DNA from: Mucilaginibacter flavus
GTDB taxonomy: Bacteria; Bacteroidota; Bacteroidia; Sphingobacteriales; Sphingobacteriaceae
Direction: 5' to 3'
DNA: 64,000 nt
Assembly (NCBI RefSeq): GCF_030409315.1
Contig: NZ_JAUFPS010000012.1
Coordinates: forward strand, 109,820 to 173,819
Part shown: positions 35,150 to 43,701 of the stretch, in pieces
Layout: every line of letters starts with the position of its first letter
Position numbering within the stretch: position 1 is the first letter of the stretch
Translations under genes and position numbers: made by a program
Notes under the pieces: generated by a model
What the model saw: the letters and a program-made list of their open reading frames with translations, nothing else
Databases searched by the model: none
Told to the model about the DNA's origin: nothing

Positions 35150-36829
35150 CTACCGGCCTACCCGTTTTTTCTCAAATACTTTGGTAATTTCTGCTAAGGA
35201 TAACGCGTTTAAGCACATTTCTTTATATACGCCGCCTTTGCGGGCGGCTAAAATACCGTAATGCATATCTAAATGTCCCTCTACCCTGTGCGCATCGGGA
35301 TTTATGGATAGCATAACTCCCTTATCTAATGCATATTGGTGCCAGCGCCAATCAAGATCAAGCCTTAGTGGATTGGCATTTATCTCAATCACCACGTTGT
35401 TGGCAGCACAGGCATCAATAACCTTTTTATAATCAATAGGGTAACCTTTGCGGCTTAGCAATAACCTGCCTGTTGGATGGCCTAAAATAGTAGTATATGG
35501 ATTTTCAATAGCGGTTATCAGCCTCGAAGTTGCTTTAGCCTCATCCATTTTAAGAATGGAGTGTACCGATGCTACTATAAAATCAAACTTAGCCAGGATT
35601 TCATCCGGATAATCCAGACTGCCGTCGTATAATATGTCCGATTCTATACCTTTAAATATATGGAAGTCGTTTAGCTTTTTATTCAGGCTGTCAATTTCTT
35701 CGTGCTGCTGCAATACGCGTTCAATAGTAAGTCCTTTGGCATAAAAAGCGCTCTTGCTATGGTCGCACATGCCCAGGTACTCCAGTTTCAGGGTATCCTT
35801 ACAGTACAGCGCCATTTCTTCCAGCGTATTCACGCCGTCGCTCCAGGTACTGTGGTTGTGTAGGCTGCCCTTCAAATCGTGCCAGTTAATGAGCGTTGGC
35901 AATTCATTTCTTTCGGCCTTTTCAATAAATGTGGTTCCCTCGCGTAGTTCGGGCTGCATCCAGGCCAAACCAGCTTTGGTGTATATCATTTCCTCCGTTT
36001 CGGGCTGCTCTATATTTTCGGTAATTCGGGCAAGCACGGCCTGCACATGATCGTCGGTACCGGTGTTCATGAATAACTCTTTATAATAGTTATCCTTGCT
36101 TACACATATAATATCTACCAGTAACCCATTACTCAACTCGCCCGAAATGTGATTTTCTTTCTGGGCAACGTTTTGTAAAATTTTTGAAGTAAGAAAGGTA
36201 TCGTAAGCAATTTGCCTATCGATACTACCAATCACAATCACAATTTCGGTGATAATATCGTTCAGTCGCCTAAACTCGCCCGCGAAATGTTTTAACGCGC
36301 CGGGAAATACCGCCTTGATCTCATCCATCAACTCATTGGCTTCCTTCTCTACCTGGGCAAACAGGAATTTACCATTGCTGGCCATTCTAAATTCAATGGC
36401 CTTCCTAATCTCCTCCTGGGTTTTCAAGCCGAAACCTTTAGCCTCAATCAGCCTGTTTTCGTTGCAGGCATAGTAGAGTTCGCCTATATTTTCGATAGCC
36501 AGTTCTTTCCAGATAATGGCTACTTTTTTAGGACCAATACCCTTAATACCCATCATCTCTACAACACCCTCGGGAGTTTGGGCCAATAGCTCCTCCATTT
36601 CGGCCATGGTGCCGGTTTCAAAAAGTTCGATGATTTTACCGGCAATACTTTTGCCAATGCCATCAACTTTCTCTAACTGCTCCAGAGTTTTGCCGGCAAT
36701 AGGGAAAGACAGTTTATCAACCTTAAAAGCGGCGTTAGCTATTGATTTAATTTTAAAAGGGTTAACCTCATGCAATTCCATGAGTTGCGATAGTAAGCGA
36801 AGCTTGCGGGCTATGGGTTTATTTTCCAT
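35150..36829 (-). CDS. PolX-family protein with PHP domain; polymerase active site degenerate
   Basis: 559 residues from the ATG at 36827-36829 (a 43-residue upstream extension has no family support). Helix-hairpin-helix region, then a family X nucleotidyltransferase core, then a PHP phosphoesterase. In the core, the expected DxD metal motif reads TEIVIVI (Glu195, Val197), though the third carboxylate is kept at Asp239. All PHP metal-binding residues look intact: HNH at 324-326, DH 356-357, Glu396, His423, His451, Asp512, His514. The protein is thus probably a nuclease with a dead polymerase domain. Confidence 0.9.
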   Translation of the reverse strand: MENKPIARKLRLLSQLMELHEVNPFKIKSIANAAFKVDKLSFPIAGKTLEQLEKVDGIGKSIAGKIIELFETGTMAEMEELLAQTPEGVVEMMGIKGIGPKKVAIIWKELAIENIGELYYACNENRLIEAKGFGLKTQEEIRKAIEFRMASNGKFLFAQVEKEANELMDEIKAVFPGALKHFAGEFRRLNDIITEIVIVIGSIDRQIAYDTFLTSKILQNVAQKENHISGELSNGLLVDIICVSKDNYYKELFMNTGTDDHVQAVLARITENIEQPETEEMIYTKAGLAWMQPELREGTTFIEKAERNELPTLINWHDLKGSLHNHSTWSDGVNTLEEMALYCKDTLKLEYLGMCDHSKSAFYAKGLTIERVLQQHEEIDSLNKKLNDFHIFKGIESDILYDGSLDYPDEILAKFDFIVASVHSILKMDEAKATSRLITAIENPYTTILGHPTGRLLLSRKGYPIDYKKVIDACAANNVVIEINANPLRLDLDWRWHQYALDKGVMLSINPDAHRVEGHLDMHYGILAARKGGVYKEMCLNALSLAEITKVFEKKRVGR

Positions 36830-36939
36830 AATAAAATTGAGCGGTAAAAATACAAAAAGGCTTTGTAATGACAGCCCGGGTACAGTGTTTGTTTTGGGAT
36901 AAGGGGATATTTTTAAATGTTTCGATGTATATTTATATA

Positions 36940-37338
36940 ATGAAACACTACCTTCCATTGTTTTTCTTTTTGATGTTATTTGCCACTAAAAGCATGGCGC
37001 AACAAACGCAGGCCGACCAATTATTGTTGCGAATGAACCCAGAAGAGCCTGCTCTGACATCAAAAGAAATAATAAATCACATTGGCGATGATGTTTATAT
37101 AAAGGATACCATTGCAGGCTACAAGATTATCAACAAATCACTCAAGCTGCTATATATAGGTGATCGCTATCCCAATCACGTTATGATAGTTATACTAAAA
37201 GGTGAAAAAGTTAACCGTGAATTGAGTCTATGGAAAGAAGGAATTGGTCATTTTTCGGGGAAGGCAGTTATGTACAATGGCAAACCTGCTATAATCATCA
37301 CTAACTCAGTTCAAGTGGCAACAAGAATACAAATATAA
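36940..37338 (+). CDS. Small secreted protein of unknown function
   Basis: 132 residues from the ATG at 36940. MKHYLPLFFFLMLFATKSMAQ is a signal peptide ending in AQ. The mature part contains two similar stretches (KEIINHIGDDVYIKDTI and GKAVMYNGKPAIIITN) that suggest a small beta-rich domain. The frame is open 24 codons upstream of this start, with no family support. Divergent from polX. TATATTTA at 36928-36935 is a near-match to the -7 consensus. No family recognised. Confidence 0.6.
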   Translation: MKHYLPLFFFLMLFATKSMAQQTQADQLLLRMNPEEPALTSKEIINHIGDDVYIKDTIAGYKIINKSLKLLYIGDRYPNHVMIVILKGEKVNRELSLWKEGIGHFSGKAVMYNGKPAIIITNSVQVATRIQI

Positions 37339-37594
37339 CTGATCTTTTTTGCCGTTGCCTGCGGCCCAGGCTATCCGCTCATACTGCGCAGGCCTTAGTC
37401 ACGGGCCGGTATCCGCTTCTATCCTTAACGGGGGTTATCTGAATCACGATTTTTCACACATATTAATTGTTTCTTATAGGAGTTCAAGAAGGCTCCGCCG
37501 TTTATAGGATTTTAGAATTAACAGAATGGGAATTTGATATCATCACTTTATACCTAACTTTATATAAAAGCGACACTATTATATAACGTATACC
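37339..37594. other. Gene-free region with related ATCCGCT words
   Basis: 256 bases without a gene. It contains GGCTATCCGCTCATA and GGTATCCGCTTCTATCC about 40 bases apart, in a locally GC-rich segment (37351-37435), then an AT-rich part with TATAGGAGTTC and GGCTCCGCCG. The first part resembles an intergenic element of Bacteroidota genomes that I recall but cannot verify here. No promoter was identified for the ankyrin gene. Confidence 0.45.
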
Positions 37595-38344
37595 ATGCCC
37601 GATTACAATCAAATACTTTACGCTATTGAAGTCCACTCGGCAGAGGGCATCAGCCAGTATTTTAATGATGGCGGAAGCCCAAATGAAGTTCATGACGGGG
37701 TGCCATTGTTTACTACCTTGATAGAAATGTATTACCGCAGCCCTCAATTTAAAGATTGTGTAAGGGCTTTTATTGATGCCGGTTTGGAGTTTGAAGACCA
37801 GGGTTTGCTGGCCATATTGGCACATGATGCAGATAGATTAGCTACAGTTATTGCCAGTGATACCAGCGTTATTTCAAAAACTTATACCTTATATAATAAC
37901 ACCTATACCTCACTAACCGGTGGTGCGCTGCTGCACTTTTGTGCCGAATACAATGGCCTTGCATGTGCCAAACTACTTTTACAACATGATGCTGATATAA
38001 ATGCCGAAGCTGCTTATGATGAATATGGCTTTGGCGGTCATACGCCCATATTCCATACTGTTAACCAAAACAGCAATTCATCTATAGATATGTTGAATTT
38101 CCTGTTACTGAACGGTGCCGATCTTCAGTATACTGTCAAAGGGCTAATTTGGGGTAAAGGGTATGAATGGGAAACATTTATCCCTGCCGTTAACCCTATC
38201 AGCTATGCCATGATGGGCTTATTGCCGCAGTTTCATCGCAGGGAAAAAACCACCGCGGAAGTAGTAAGCTTGCTGATAAAATACGCTTACTGTATTGATT
38301 ACATCCCTCAAAATGTACCCAATGCCTATTTAAAAAGAGGCTAA
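37595..38344 (+). CDS. Ankyrin-repeat protein
   Basis: 249 residues. Ankyrin-type units can be seen at about residues 107-140 (LTGGALLHFCAEYNGLACAK, then LLQHDADINA) and 148-180 (GHTPIFHTVNQ, then LLLNGADLQY), with degenerate units before and after. There is no signal peptide, so it is probably cytoplasmic. Ankyrin proteins mediate protein contacts; no partner is suggested by the context. Confidence 0.85.
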   Translation: MPDYNQILYAIEVHSAEGISQYFNDGGSPNEVHDGVPLFTTLIEMYYRSPQFKDCVRAFIDAGLEFEDQGLLAILAHDADRLATVIASDTSVISKTYTLYNNTYTSLTGGALLHFCAEYNGLACAKLLLQHDADINAEAAYDEYGFGGHTPIFHTVNQNSNSSIDMLNFLLLNGADLQYTVKGLIWGKGYEWETFIPAVNPISYAMMGLLPQFHRREKTTAEVVSLLIKYAYCIDYIPQNVPNAYLKRG

Positions 38345-38548
38345 TTTAGCCTATCGTGAAATTACCATTAGTCATAGGTAAATTATACCCCTTTCAATAT
38401 ACTTACAGTACATGTGTTATAACATAAATATCCTGATTCAGAACAGAGTGTTGCGTGGTGAGTGAAACTTAATTAAACTTATTTTAAAAACTTCACAAGT
38501 TTTTGTCGCTTATAGCAAATAACCAAAAAGCGCAAATCAGTCTTCCTG

Positions 38549-38584
38549 TCTTACTACTTGATACTAACTACTTACTACTAAAAA
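38549..38584 (-). repeat. Boundary words of the TAGTAGTAAG type after dprA
   Basis: On the minus strand after the dprA stop (38587-38589) come TAGTAGTAAGTAGTTAG, then TATCAAGTAGTAAG. pyrF is followed by the same words in the same sense (TATCAAGTAGTAAG). The rest of the 38345-38548 gap is AT-rich and holds no gene. Confidence 0.6.
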
Positions 38585-38586
38585 AA

Positions 38587-39684
38587 TTATCCTATCCTAT
38601 ACGTTTTCCCGGGTAACGACCGTATGTACCCTTGCATTTCCATATTAAGGAGGTTCATGGCCAGGGCACTCATAGGCATATTGGCTTTTATGGTAAGTTC
38701 ATCAATGGCTAACGGAGCCTTGTGTTGCTGTAAAATATCAAATATCAGGCGCTCATCGTTGGTTAAATCTAATGGCAATGCAAATTGCTCAACAGTTTTT
38801 GTACCATCTGGTTTATCCCAGCCGAGACTAAAAGCCAGATCGGCCATACAGGTAAGCAGGCTGGCCTTATTATTACGGATCAGGAAGTTACACCCTTCCG
38901 AATATACATCATCCAACCTTCCCGGAAAAGCGAATACATCCCTGTTGTAAGAATTGGCAATTTCCGCAGTAATTAGCGCGCCGCCTTTAATACCGGCTTC
39001 TATTACTACGGTGGCATCTGTCATACCGGCAACTATCCTGTTTCGCTGGGGGAAGTTTTCTCTGTCGGGTACTGTGCCCGAAGGGTATTCGGTTAGTAAA
39101 CCACCGTTTTCCAGCATTTTATCAGCCGTTGCACGGTTTTGGCTGGGATACATCCTATCCAATCCATGACCCAATACCCCTACCGTGGGCACATTAAACT
39201 TTAAACATTCTTTGTGCGCGGCCACATCAATACCCAATGCCAGGCCGCTTACTATTAAAACATTGTATTGCTGCAGTTCTTCAATAAGCTGGTGGCAAAG
39301 CTGTTTGCCATAATCAGTAGCATTACGTGTGCCTACTATACTGATAACTTTAGGTAAATTCAGTTCCATGTTGCCTTTAGCATAAAGCAATATGGGCGAG
39401 TCGCCGCAGTTTTTCAAGCGCTTGGGGTAACGTGCATCGGTATAGTATATAATGTCTATGCCCTGTTTCTCCGCATACAAAATCTCCTTTTCGGCCAGCT
39501 TTAAAGCGCTTTCAAAATCCCATTGCGCAACCCTTTTTTCGCCAATACCAGGAATGGTGGTCATTTTGGTAGGCGAAGTTTTGAAAACTTCCTCGGCCCC
39601 ACCCAAATAAGCCATCAATGATTTGGCCGCCACCGGCCCCAGATTTTTTACGAACGATAAAGCGACGTTATGAAGCAGAGACAT
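38587..39684 (-). CDS. dprA: DNA-processing protein DprA
   Basis: 365 residues. Loads RecA onto incoming single strands during transformation. An N-terminal helix-hairpin-helix region (GGAEEVFK to GIGEKRVAQW), the Rossmann fold with SIVGTRNATDYGK and VSGLALGIDVAAH, and a C-terminal winged-helix-like segment (from about 305) are present. It is divergent from BlaI, with a long inverted-repeat region between. Confidence 0.95.
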   Translation of the reverse strand: MSLLHNVALSFVKNLGPVAAKSLMAYLGGAEEVFKTSPTKMTTIPGIGEKRVAQWDFESALKLAEKEILYAEKQGIDIIYYTDARYPKRLKNCGDSPILLYAKGNMELNLPKVISIVGTRNATDYGKQLCHQLIEELQQYNVLIVSGLALGIDVAAHKECLKFNVPTVGVLGHGLDRMYPSQNRATADKMLENGGLLTEYPSGTVPDRENFPQRNRIVAGMTDATVVIEAGIKGGALITAEIANSYNRDVFAFPGRLDDVYSEGCNFLIRNNKASLLTCMADLAFSLGWDKPDGTKTVEQFALPLDLTNDERLIFDILQQHKAPLAIDELTIKANMPMSALAMNLLNMEMQGYIRSLPGKTYRIG

Positions 39685-40026
39685 AGTAATGGACAGGTTT
39701 TATTAGATGTGCAGATTTCAAATGTGCAGATATGCAGATTAAAAGCCCCACATCATGGTGACGAATGTATTAGCTGTGCAGATTTCAAATGTGCAGATAT
39801 GCAGATTAAAAGCCCGACATTCTTGAGACGAATATAGATAAAATCCTAATATTTTTAGCAAATGATTTTATCTGAACAGGGATTAAGCAGATTATCGGAT
39901 TAGCAGGATTATTAAATTTAGCCGCATGCTAATCAAAATCTCATAAATCTGCTTAATCCCGGTTCAGACAAAAAATCTGCACATCTGAAATCTGCATATC
40001 TGCACATCTATAAATTTTTTTTCAAT
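39685..40026. repeat. Nested inverted repeats between dprA and the BlaI gene
   Basis: Contains two tandem 67-base units (39706-39772 and 39773-39839) built of TGTGCAGATTTCAAATGTGC and GATATGCAGATT; an inner hairpin with 23-base arms TCTGAACAGGGATTAAGCAG (39871-39893) and its complement at 39946-39968 (22 of 23 pairs); and an outer complement AATCTGCACATCTG at 39974-40008. The inner core includes GGATTAGCAGGATT and GCATGC, which also occur in the element at 21327-21503. Confidence 0.8.
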
Positions 40027-40092
40027 AAACTACAAAAATAGTTTGCAAACTATAAAAATAGTTCTACCTTTATTGAACTATAAAAATAGTTT
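40027..40092 (+). promoter_or_regulatory. Three operators and promoter of the BlaI-M56 operon
   Basis: Three 18-base near-palindromes: AAACTACAAAAATAGTTT (40027-40044), AAACTATAAAAATAGTTC (40047-40064) and GAACTATAAAAATAGTTT (40075-40092). A promoter fits among them: TTTG at 40042-40045 and TACCTTTA at 40065-40072 (one mismatch to TAnnTTTG). The second operator fills the spacer and the third ends three bases before the ATG, so a bound repressor would block both transcription and early elongation. Confidence 0.85.
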
Positions 40093-40095
40093 GCT

Positions 40096-40476
40096 ATGAA
40101 CGTTAAAGAACTCACCAAAGCCGAAGAACAGATCATGCAGATTCTGTGGACTTTAAAGGAAGCCATTGTAAAGGATATCATTGAGCAAATGCCCGATCCC
40201 AAACCTGCTTATAACACCGTATCAACCGTGGTGCGGGTGTTGGAGGGTAAAGGTTATATCGATCATAAAGCCTATGGTAACTCGCATGTGTACTTCCCCC
40301 TTGTAAGCGATGATCAGTACAAAAAGTTCACGTTTGATAAAATGATGAATAACTATTTCAGCAACTCCTACAAAAGCCTGGTATCGTTTATTGTTGACGA
40401 AAAAAAAATCAGCGTAAAGGAACTGGACGAGCTTACTTCTTTAATTGATAACCTTAAAAGTAAAAAACAATCATGA
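40096..40476 (+). CDS. BlaI/MecI/CopY-family transcriptional repressor
   Basis: 126 residues. Winged-helix repressor: the recognition region is PKPAYNTVSTVVRVLEGKGYI (residues 35-55), followed by a dimerising tail with the ISVKELDELTSLIDNL segment. In the Bla/Mec systems the repressor is cleaved after an M56 sensor is activated. Its TGA overlaps the ATG of the first M56 gene as ATGA, so the two are translated together. Its own operators are just upstream. Confidence 0.95.
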   Translation: MNVKELTKAEEQIMQILWTLKEAIVKDIIEQMPDPKPAYNTVSTVVRVLEGKGYIDHKAYGNSHVYFPLVSDDQYKKFTFDKMMNNYFSNSYKSLVSFIVDEKKISVKELDELTSLIDNLKSKKQS

Positions 40477-42356
40477 ACTGGCTGCACTACCTGCTCGAAG
40501 CAAACCTATACCTTGCGGTATTTTACGCCGGGTACTGCCTGTTTTTAAATAAGGAAACGCATTATACGCTTAACCGGGTTTACCTTTTACTAAGCTGCGT
40601 TGTGTCATTTATATTACCTGTTATACAGATAAGTACACTTAAACCAGCCGAAGTTGCTCAGCAAACCTACATAGCGGTAAGTCCTGTTGCTTCAAAAACA
40701 ACTGCCCAACCGGTGATAAATTATCAGCCGCAGGTTAGTCGCCTTACATTACAGGATGTGATTTGGTATATTTATATAGCAGGCGTTGTGGTGCTATCTG
40801 TATTGTTGATCATTAAAATAGTACGCCTTATTAAAATGGCCACCGGTGCCAAAACTTTGGCTGCCGATGATTATACGCTTGTAGGTATAAAAGACTCCGA
40901 CGCTGCTTTTTCTTTTTTCAATTACCTTTTTATCGGCACGAAAACTGCCGGCAATGAGCTTATTATCAGGCACGAGTTGGTGCACATCCGGCAAAAGCAC
41001 TCGGCAGATATCCTTTTTATCGAACTGCTGCGCATCATCAACTGGTTTAACCCTATTATTTATCTGTTACAGGCAAGCGTTAAAACCGTGCATGAATACA
41101 TTGCTGACGAACAAACCGCGACACTCGATACCGATCCGCTCACCTACTCATCCTTTTTGGTAGATAATGCTTACGGTATCAACGGTTCATCTATAGCGCA
41201 TTCATTTTACAACTATAACCTATTAAAAAAGAGAATCATTATGTTAAACCAAAAACGTTCGGGCAATTTAGCAAGGCTAAAATACCTGGTGGCTGTACCT
41301 ATTTGCGGGGGATTGCTTTGCGCATCAACCCTGGCCTTCAGTAAAAATTACGCATTGGTTGACCTCGCACCAAAGCATCACGCACCTATGCAGGCGACAT
41401 TGCCCGATAGCGGCCAGAAAAGCAAACCGCAAAATGCTCCGCAATTACCACCCCCACCGCCGCCAATGGTTATAAAAGATAGCTATACCGACCTTTTCAA
41501 CCACTTGGTAACAGCAATCAGCTATCCGCGCCAGGCATCAAATGCAGGCGTAGCAGGTGTTGTTGGCGTTAGTTTTAATGTTAAGGCCGACCATCAGATA
41601 GATAATATCAAGGTATCAAAAAGTGCATCCCCTATATTAGATGCCGAGGTATTAAAAGCCGTAAAAGCTTATACCGGCAAAGTTGATGAACCTGCGGGCC
41701 CCCATAAAATAGCCGTTTATTTTACCAACAACTATTACAAGTTTATAAAAACCAAGGCCGCAGCAGAACTTAATTCGCCCGGGTACGATTTAAAACTGCA
41801 GATGTCTGATGTTGATAAATTTACGCCTATACAATCGCATGATGCCGATAAGAAACCAGCAGAAATACCGGCTTCTGCCCCCATCAAAGACGCTACCAAG
41901 CTTCCTCCTCCACCGCCACCAGTTGCACCTGTTCAAGACGTTGTCGCAGCAATACCATCAGATCCGGATCTTTCTGATTTTTATAAATATGTAGGTAAAC
42001 ATGTAAGATACCCTACAATTGACTATAATAATCGTATAGGCGGCAGGGTGATTACAACCGTTGACGTGGTTGATGGTAAAATCACCAACCCTAAAGTTGT
42101 AAGAGGAATAGAGCCTGTTATGAACGGAGAAGTTTTACGAGTACTTAATGAATTTGATGGCAAACTCGATTTAAAAAATGGGCATTACTCCATACCGGTA
42201 GCGTTTGAATTACTCGACCCTAAAAATAACCAGGTAGCCCATGCTCCCGAAACACCTGCAACAGACACTCAAAAAGCTGCTACAGATAAACCGTCGGAAT
42301 TTTCAACAACGGTAAGCTTAAATCAAATAGTTGTAGTTGGTTACGTGACCGACTAA
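40473..42356 (+). CDS. M56 (BlaR1-type) membrane protease with two C-terminal TonB_C domains, copy 1
   Basis: 627 residues. Four membrane segments in the first 290 residues surround the metalloprotease site HELVH (167-171), with the third zinc ligand probably Glu208 (HEYIADE). Instead of a penicillin-binding sensor, the extracytoplasmic part has a Pro-rich linker (326-331), a TonB_C-like domain (about 337-420), a second Pro-rich linker (478-483) and a second TonB_C-like domain (about 500-583). The last residues, LNQIVVVGY (616-624), resemble the segment after the TonB box of SusC-type receptors. It presumably transmits an envelope signal to BlaI. Confidence 0.9.
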   Translation: MNWLHYLLEANLYLAVFYAGYCLFLNKETHYTLNRVYLLLSCVVSFILPVIQISTLKPAEVAQQTYIAVSPVASKTTAQPVINYQPQVSRLTLQDVIWYIYIAGVVVLSVLLIIKIVRLIKMATGAKTLAADDYTLVGIKDSDAAFSFFNYLFIGTKTAGNELIIRHELVHIRQKHSADILFIELLRIINWFNPIIYLLQASVKTVHEYIADEQTATLDTDPLTYSSFLVDNAYGINGSSIAHSFYNYNLLKKRIIMLNQKRSGNLARLKYLVAVPICGGLLCASTLAFSKNYALVDLAPKHHAPMQATLPDSGQKSKPQNAPQLPPPPPPMVIKDSYTDLFNHLVTAISYPRQASNAGVAGVVGVSFNVKADHQIDNIKVSKSASPILDAEVLKAVKAYTGKVDEPAGPHKIAVYFTNNYYKFIKTKAAAELNSPGYDLKLQMSDVDKFTPIQSHDADKKPAEIPASAPIKDATKLPPPPPPVAPVQDVVAAIPSDPDLSDFYKYVGKHVRYPTIDYNNRIGGRVITTVDVVDGKITNPKVVRGIEPVMNGEVLRVLNEFDGKLDLKNGHYSIPVAFELLDPKNNQVAHAPETPATDTQKAATDKPSEFSTTVSLNQIVVVGYVTD

Positions 42357-42379
42357 TATTAATCCGCTAAATAAGCATC

Positions 42380-43684
42380 ATGAATTGGCTGCATTATCTA
42401 TTAGAGGCAAACATTTACCTGGCTGTATTTTACGCCTGCTACTGCCTGTTTTTAAATAAGGAAACCTATTATACGCTTAACCGGGTTTACCTGTTGCTAA
42501 GCTGTATCATATCTTTCATACTGCCCGTTATGCAGGTGGGGGCGTTAAAATATAGGTTACCGCTTGCTTCGCCAATGATAAGCCATGCAATAAACACCGT
42601 TACTGGTGTAACAACACCAGTAACGGTAAACCAACCGATTAGTGTTTATGCATTTACCTGGACAGACGCGTTGTGGTTTATTTATATTGTTGGCGTAGCA
42701 ATATGTAGTTTGCTGCTGATTATTAAACTGTTTAAGGTTATAAGGCTCATTACCTCGACCCAAACACTGATTGATAACAAATACAAATTGATCAGTATTG
42801 AGAATACTGATGCCGCGTTTTCGTTTTTTAACTACCTTTTTATCGGCACAAAAACTACTGGTAGCCAAATTATTATCAATCATGAGTTAGTGCATATGCG
42901 TCAAAAACACTCTTTTGATGTATTGTTTATGGAGCTATTGAAGATTGTGAACTGGTTTAATCCTGTTATTTATTTAATACAGGTGAGCCTTAAAACCCAG
43001 CACGAATACCTTGCAGATGAACAAACCGCGCGGGACACCGACGCCCTCACCTACTCGTCTTTTTTGGTTGATAACGCGTATGGTATTGATAGCTTATCTG
43101 TTACACATTCATTTTTCAATTATAACCTGTTAAAAAAGAGAATCATCATGTTAAACAAAAAACCTTCGGGCAATTTAGCAAAACTAAAATACCTGTTAGC
43201 TGCGCCCATTTTTATAGCGATGCTTTGCGCATCGACCCTGGCCTTCAGTAAAAGCTACGCCTTTATTGATGTAACTGCAAAATGGCATAAAACAACAAAC
43301 TACCAATTGACATTTGAGCAATTTGGGCTGTATTTCAATGATAATCTTGGCTACCCGCAAAAAGCTTTAAAAGAAAATACACCAGGGAATGTAAACTGTG
43401 TAATAGATATTAAAGATCAACGTATCAGCAACATCAGAGTAACCAACAGCACCGGTCAAATATTTAGTAACCAGGTAATAAACTGCTTAAAGCGATATAA
43501 TAAAAACATCCCTACCAAACCCGGTTCATATGCACTATACATACAATTTGTTGTGCAGGGGCCAAAAACGTTTTATGCCAATGAGCAACGTATTCAAAAA
43601 GAGGCTTATCCTTGCATTACCAACCTTACACAGCTTGGCTATTCAACCACCCTTAAAGCGGGCAAACAAAACCTGGCACTATAA
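42380..43684 (+). CDS. M56 membrane protease with one C-terminal TonB_C-like domain, copy 2
   Basis: 434 residues. HELVH is at 168-172 and HEYLADE follows, so the protease site is intact. After the fourth membrane segment (about 270-290) there is only one TonB_C-like domain (LGYPQKAL at about 322 to 400), which is less typical than in copy 1, and no Pro-rich linkers. The gene begins 23 bases after copy 1 and is followed after 17 bases by copy 3. Its first 100 or so bases are almost identical to those of copy 3. Confidence 0.88.
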   Translation: MNWLHYLLEANIYLAVFYACYCLFLNKETYYTLNRVYLLLSCIISFILPVMQVGALKYRLPLASPMISHAINTVTGVTTPVTVNQPISVYAFTWTDALWFIYIVGVAICSLLLIIKLFKVIRLITSTQTLIDNKYKLISIENTDAAFSFFNYLFIGTKTTGSQIIINHELVHMRQKHSFDVLFMELLKIVNWFNPVIYLIQVSLKTQHEYLADEQTARDTDALTYSSFLVDNAYGIDSLSVTHSFFNYNLLKKRIIMLNKKPSGNLAKLKYLLAAPIFIAMLCASTLAFSKSYAFIDVTAKWHKTTNYQLTFEQFGLYFNDNLGYPQKALKENTPGNVNCVIDIKDQRISNIRVTNSTGQIFSNQVINCLKRYNKNIPTKPGSYALYIQFVVQGPKTFYANEQRIQKEAYPCITNLTQLGYSTTLKAGKQNLAL

Positions 43685-43701
43685 CCTATAAACCCGACAC
43701 C

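Noticed and set aside
36830..36958. 43-codon N-terminal extension of the PolX-type protein
   Set aside because: Hydrophobic, unlike PolX, and it overlaps the start of the divergent secreted-protein gene at 36940.
38486..38504. Further REP copy (AAAAACTT / AAGTTTTT)
   Set aside because: Only eight pairs of A/T-rich sequence, lacking the ACGAAG core of the REP family.
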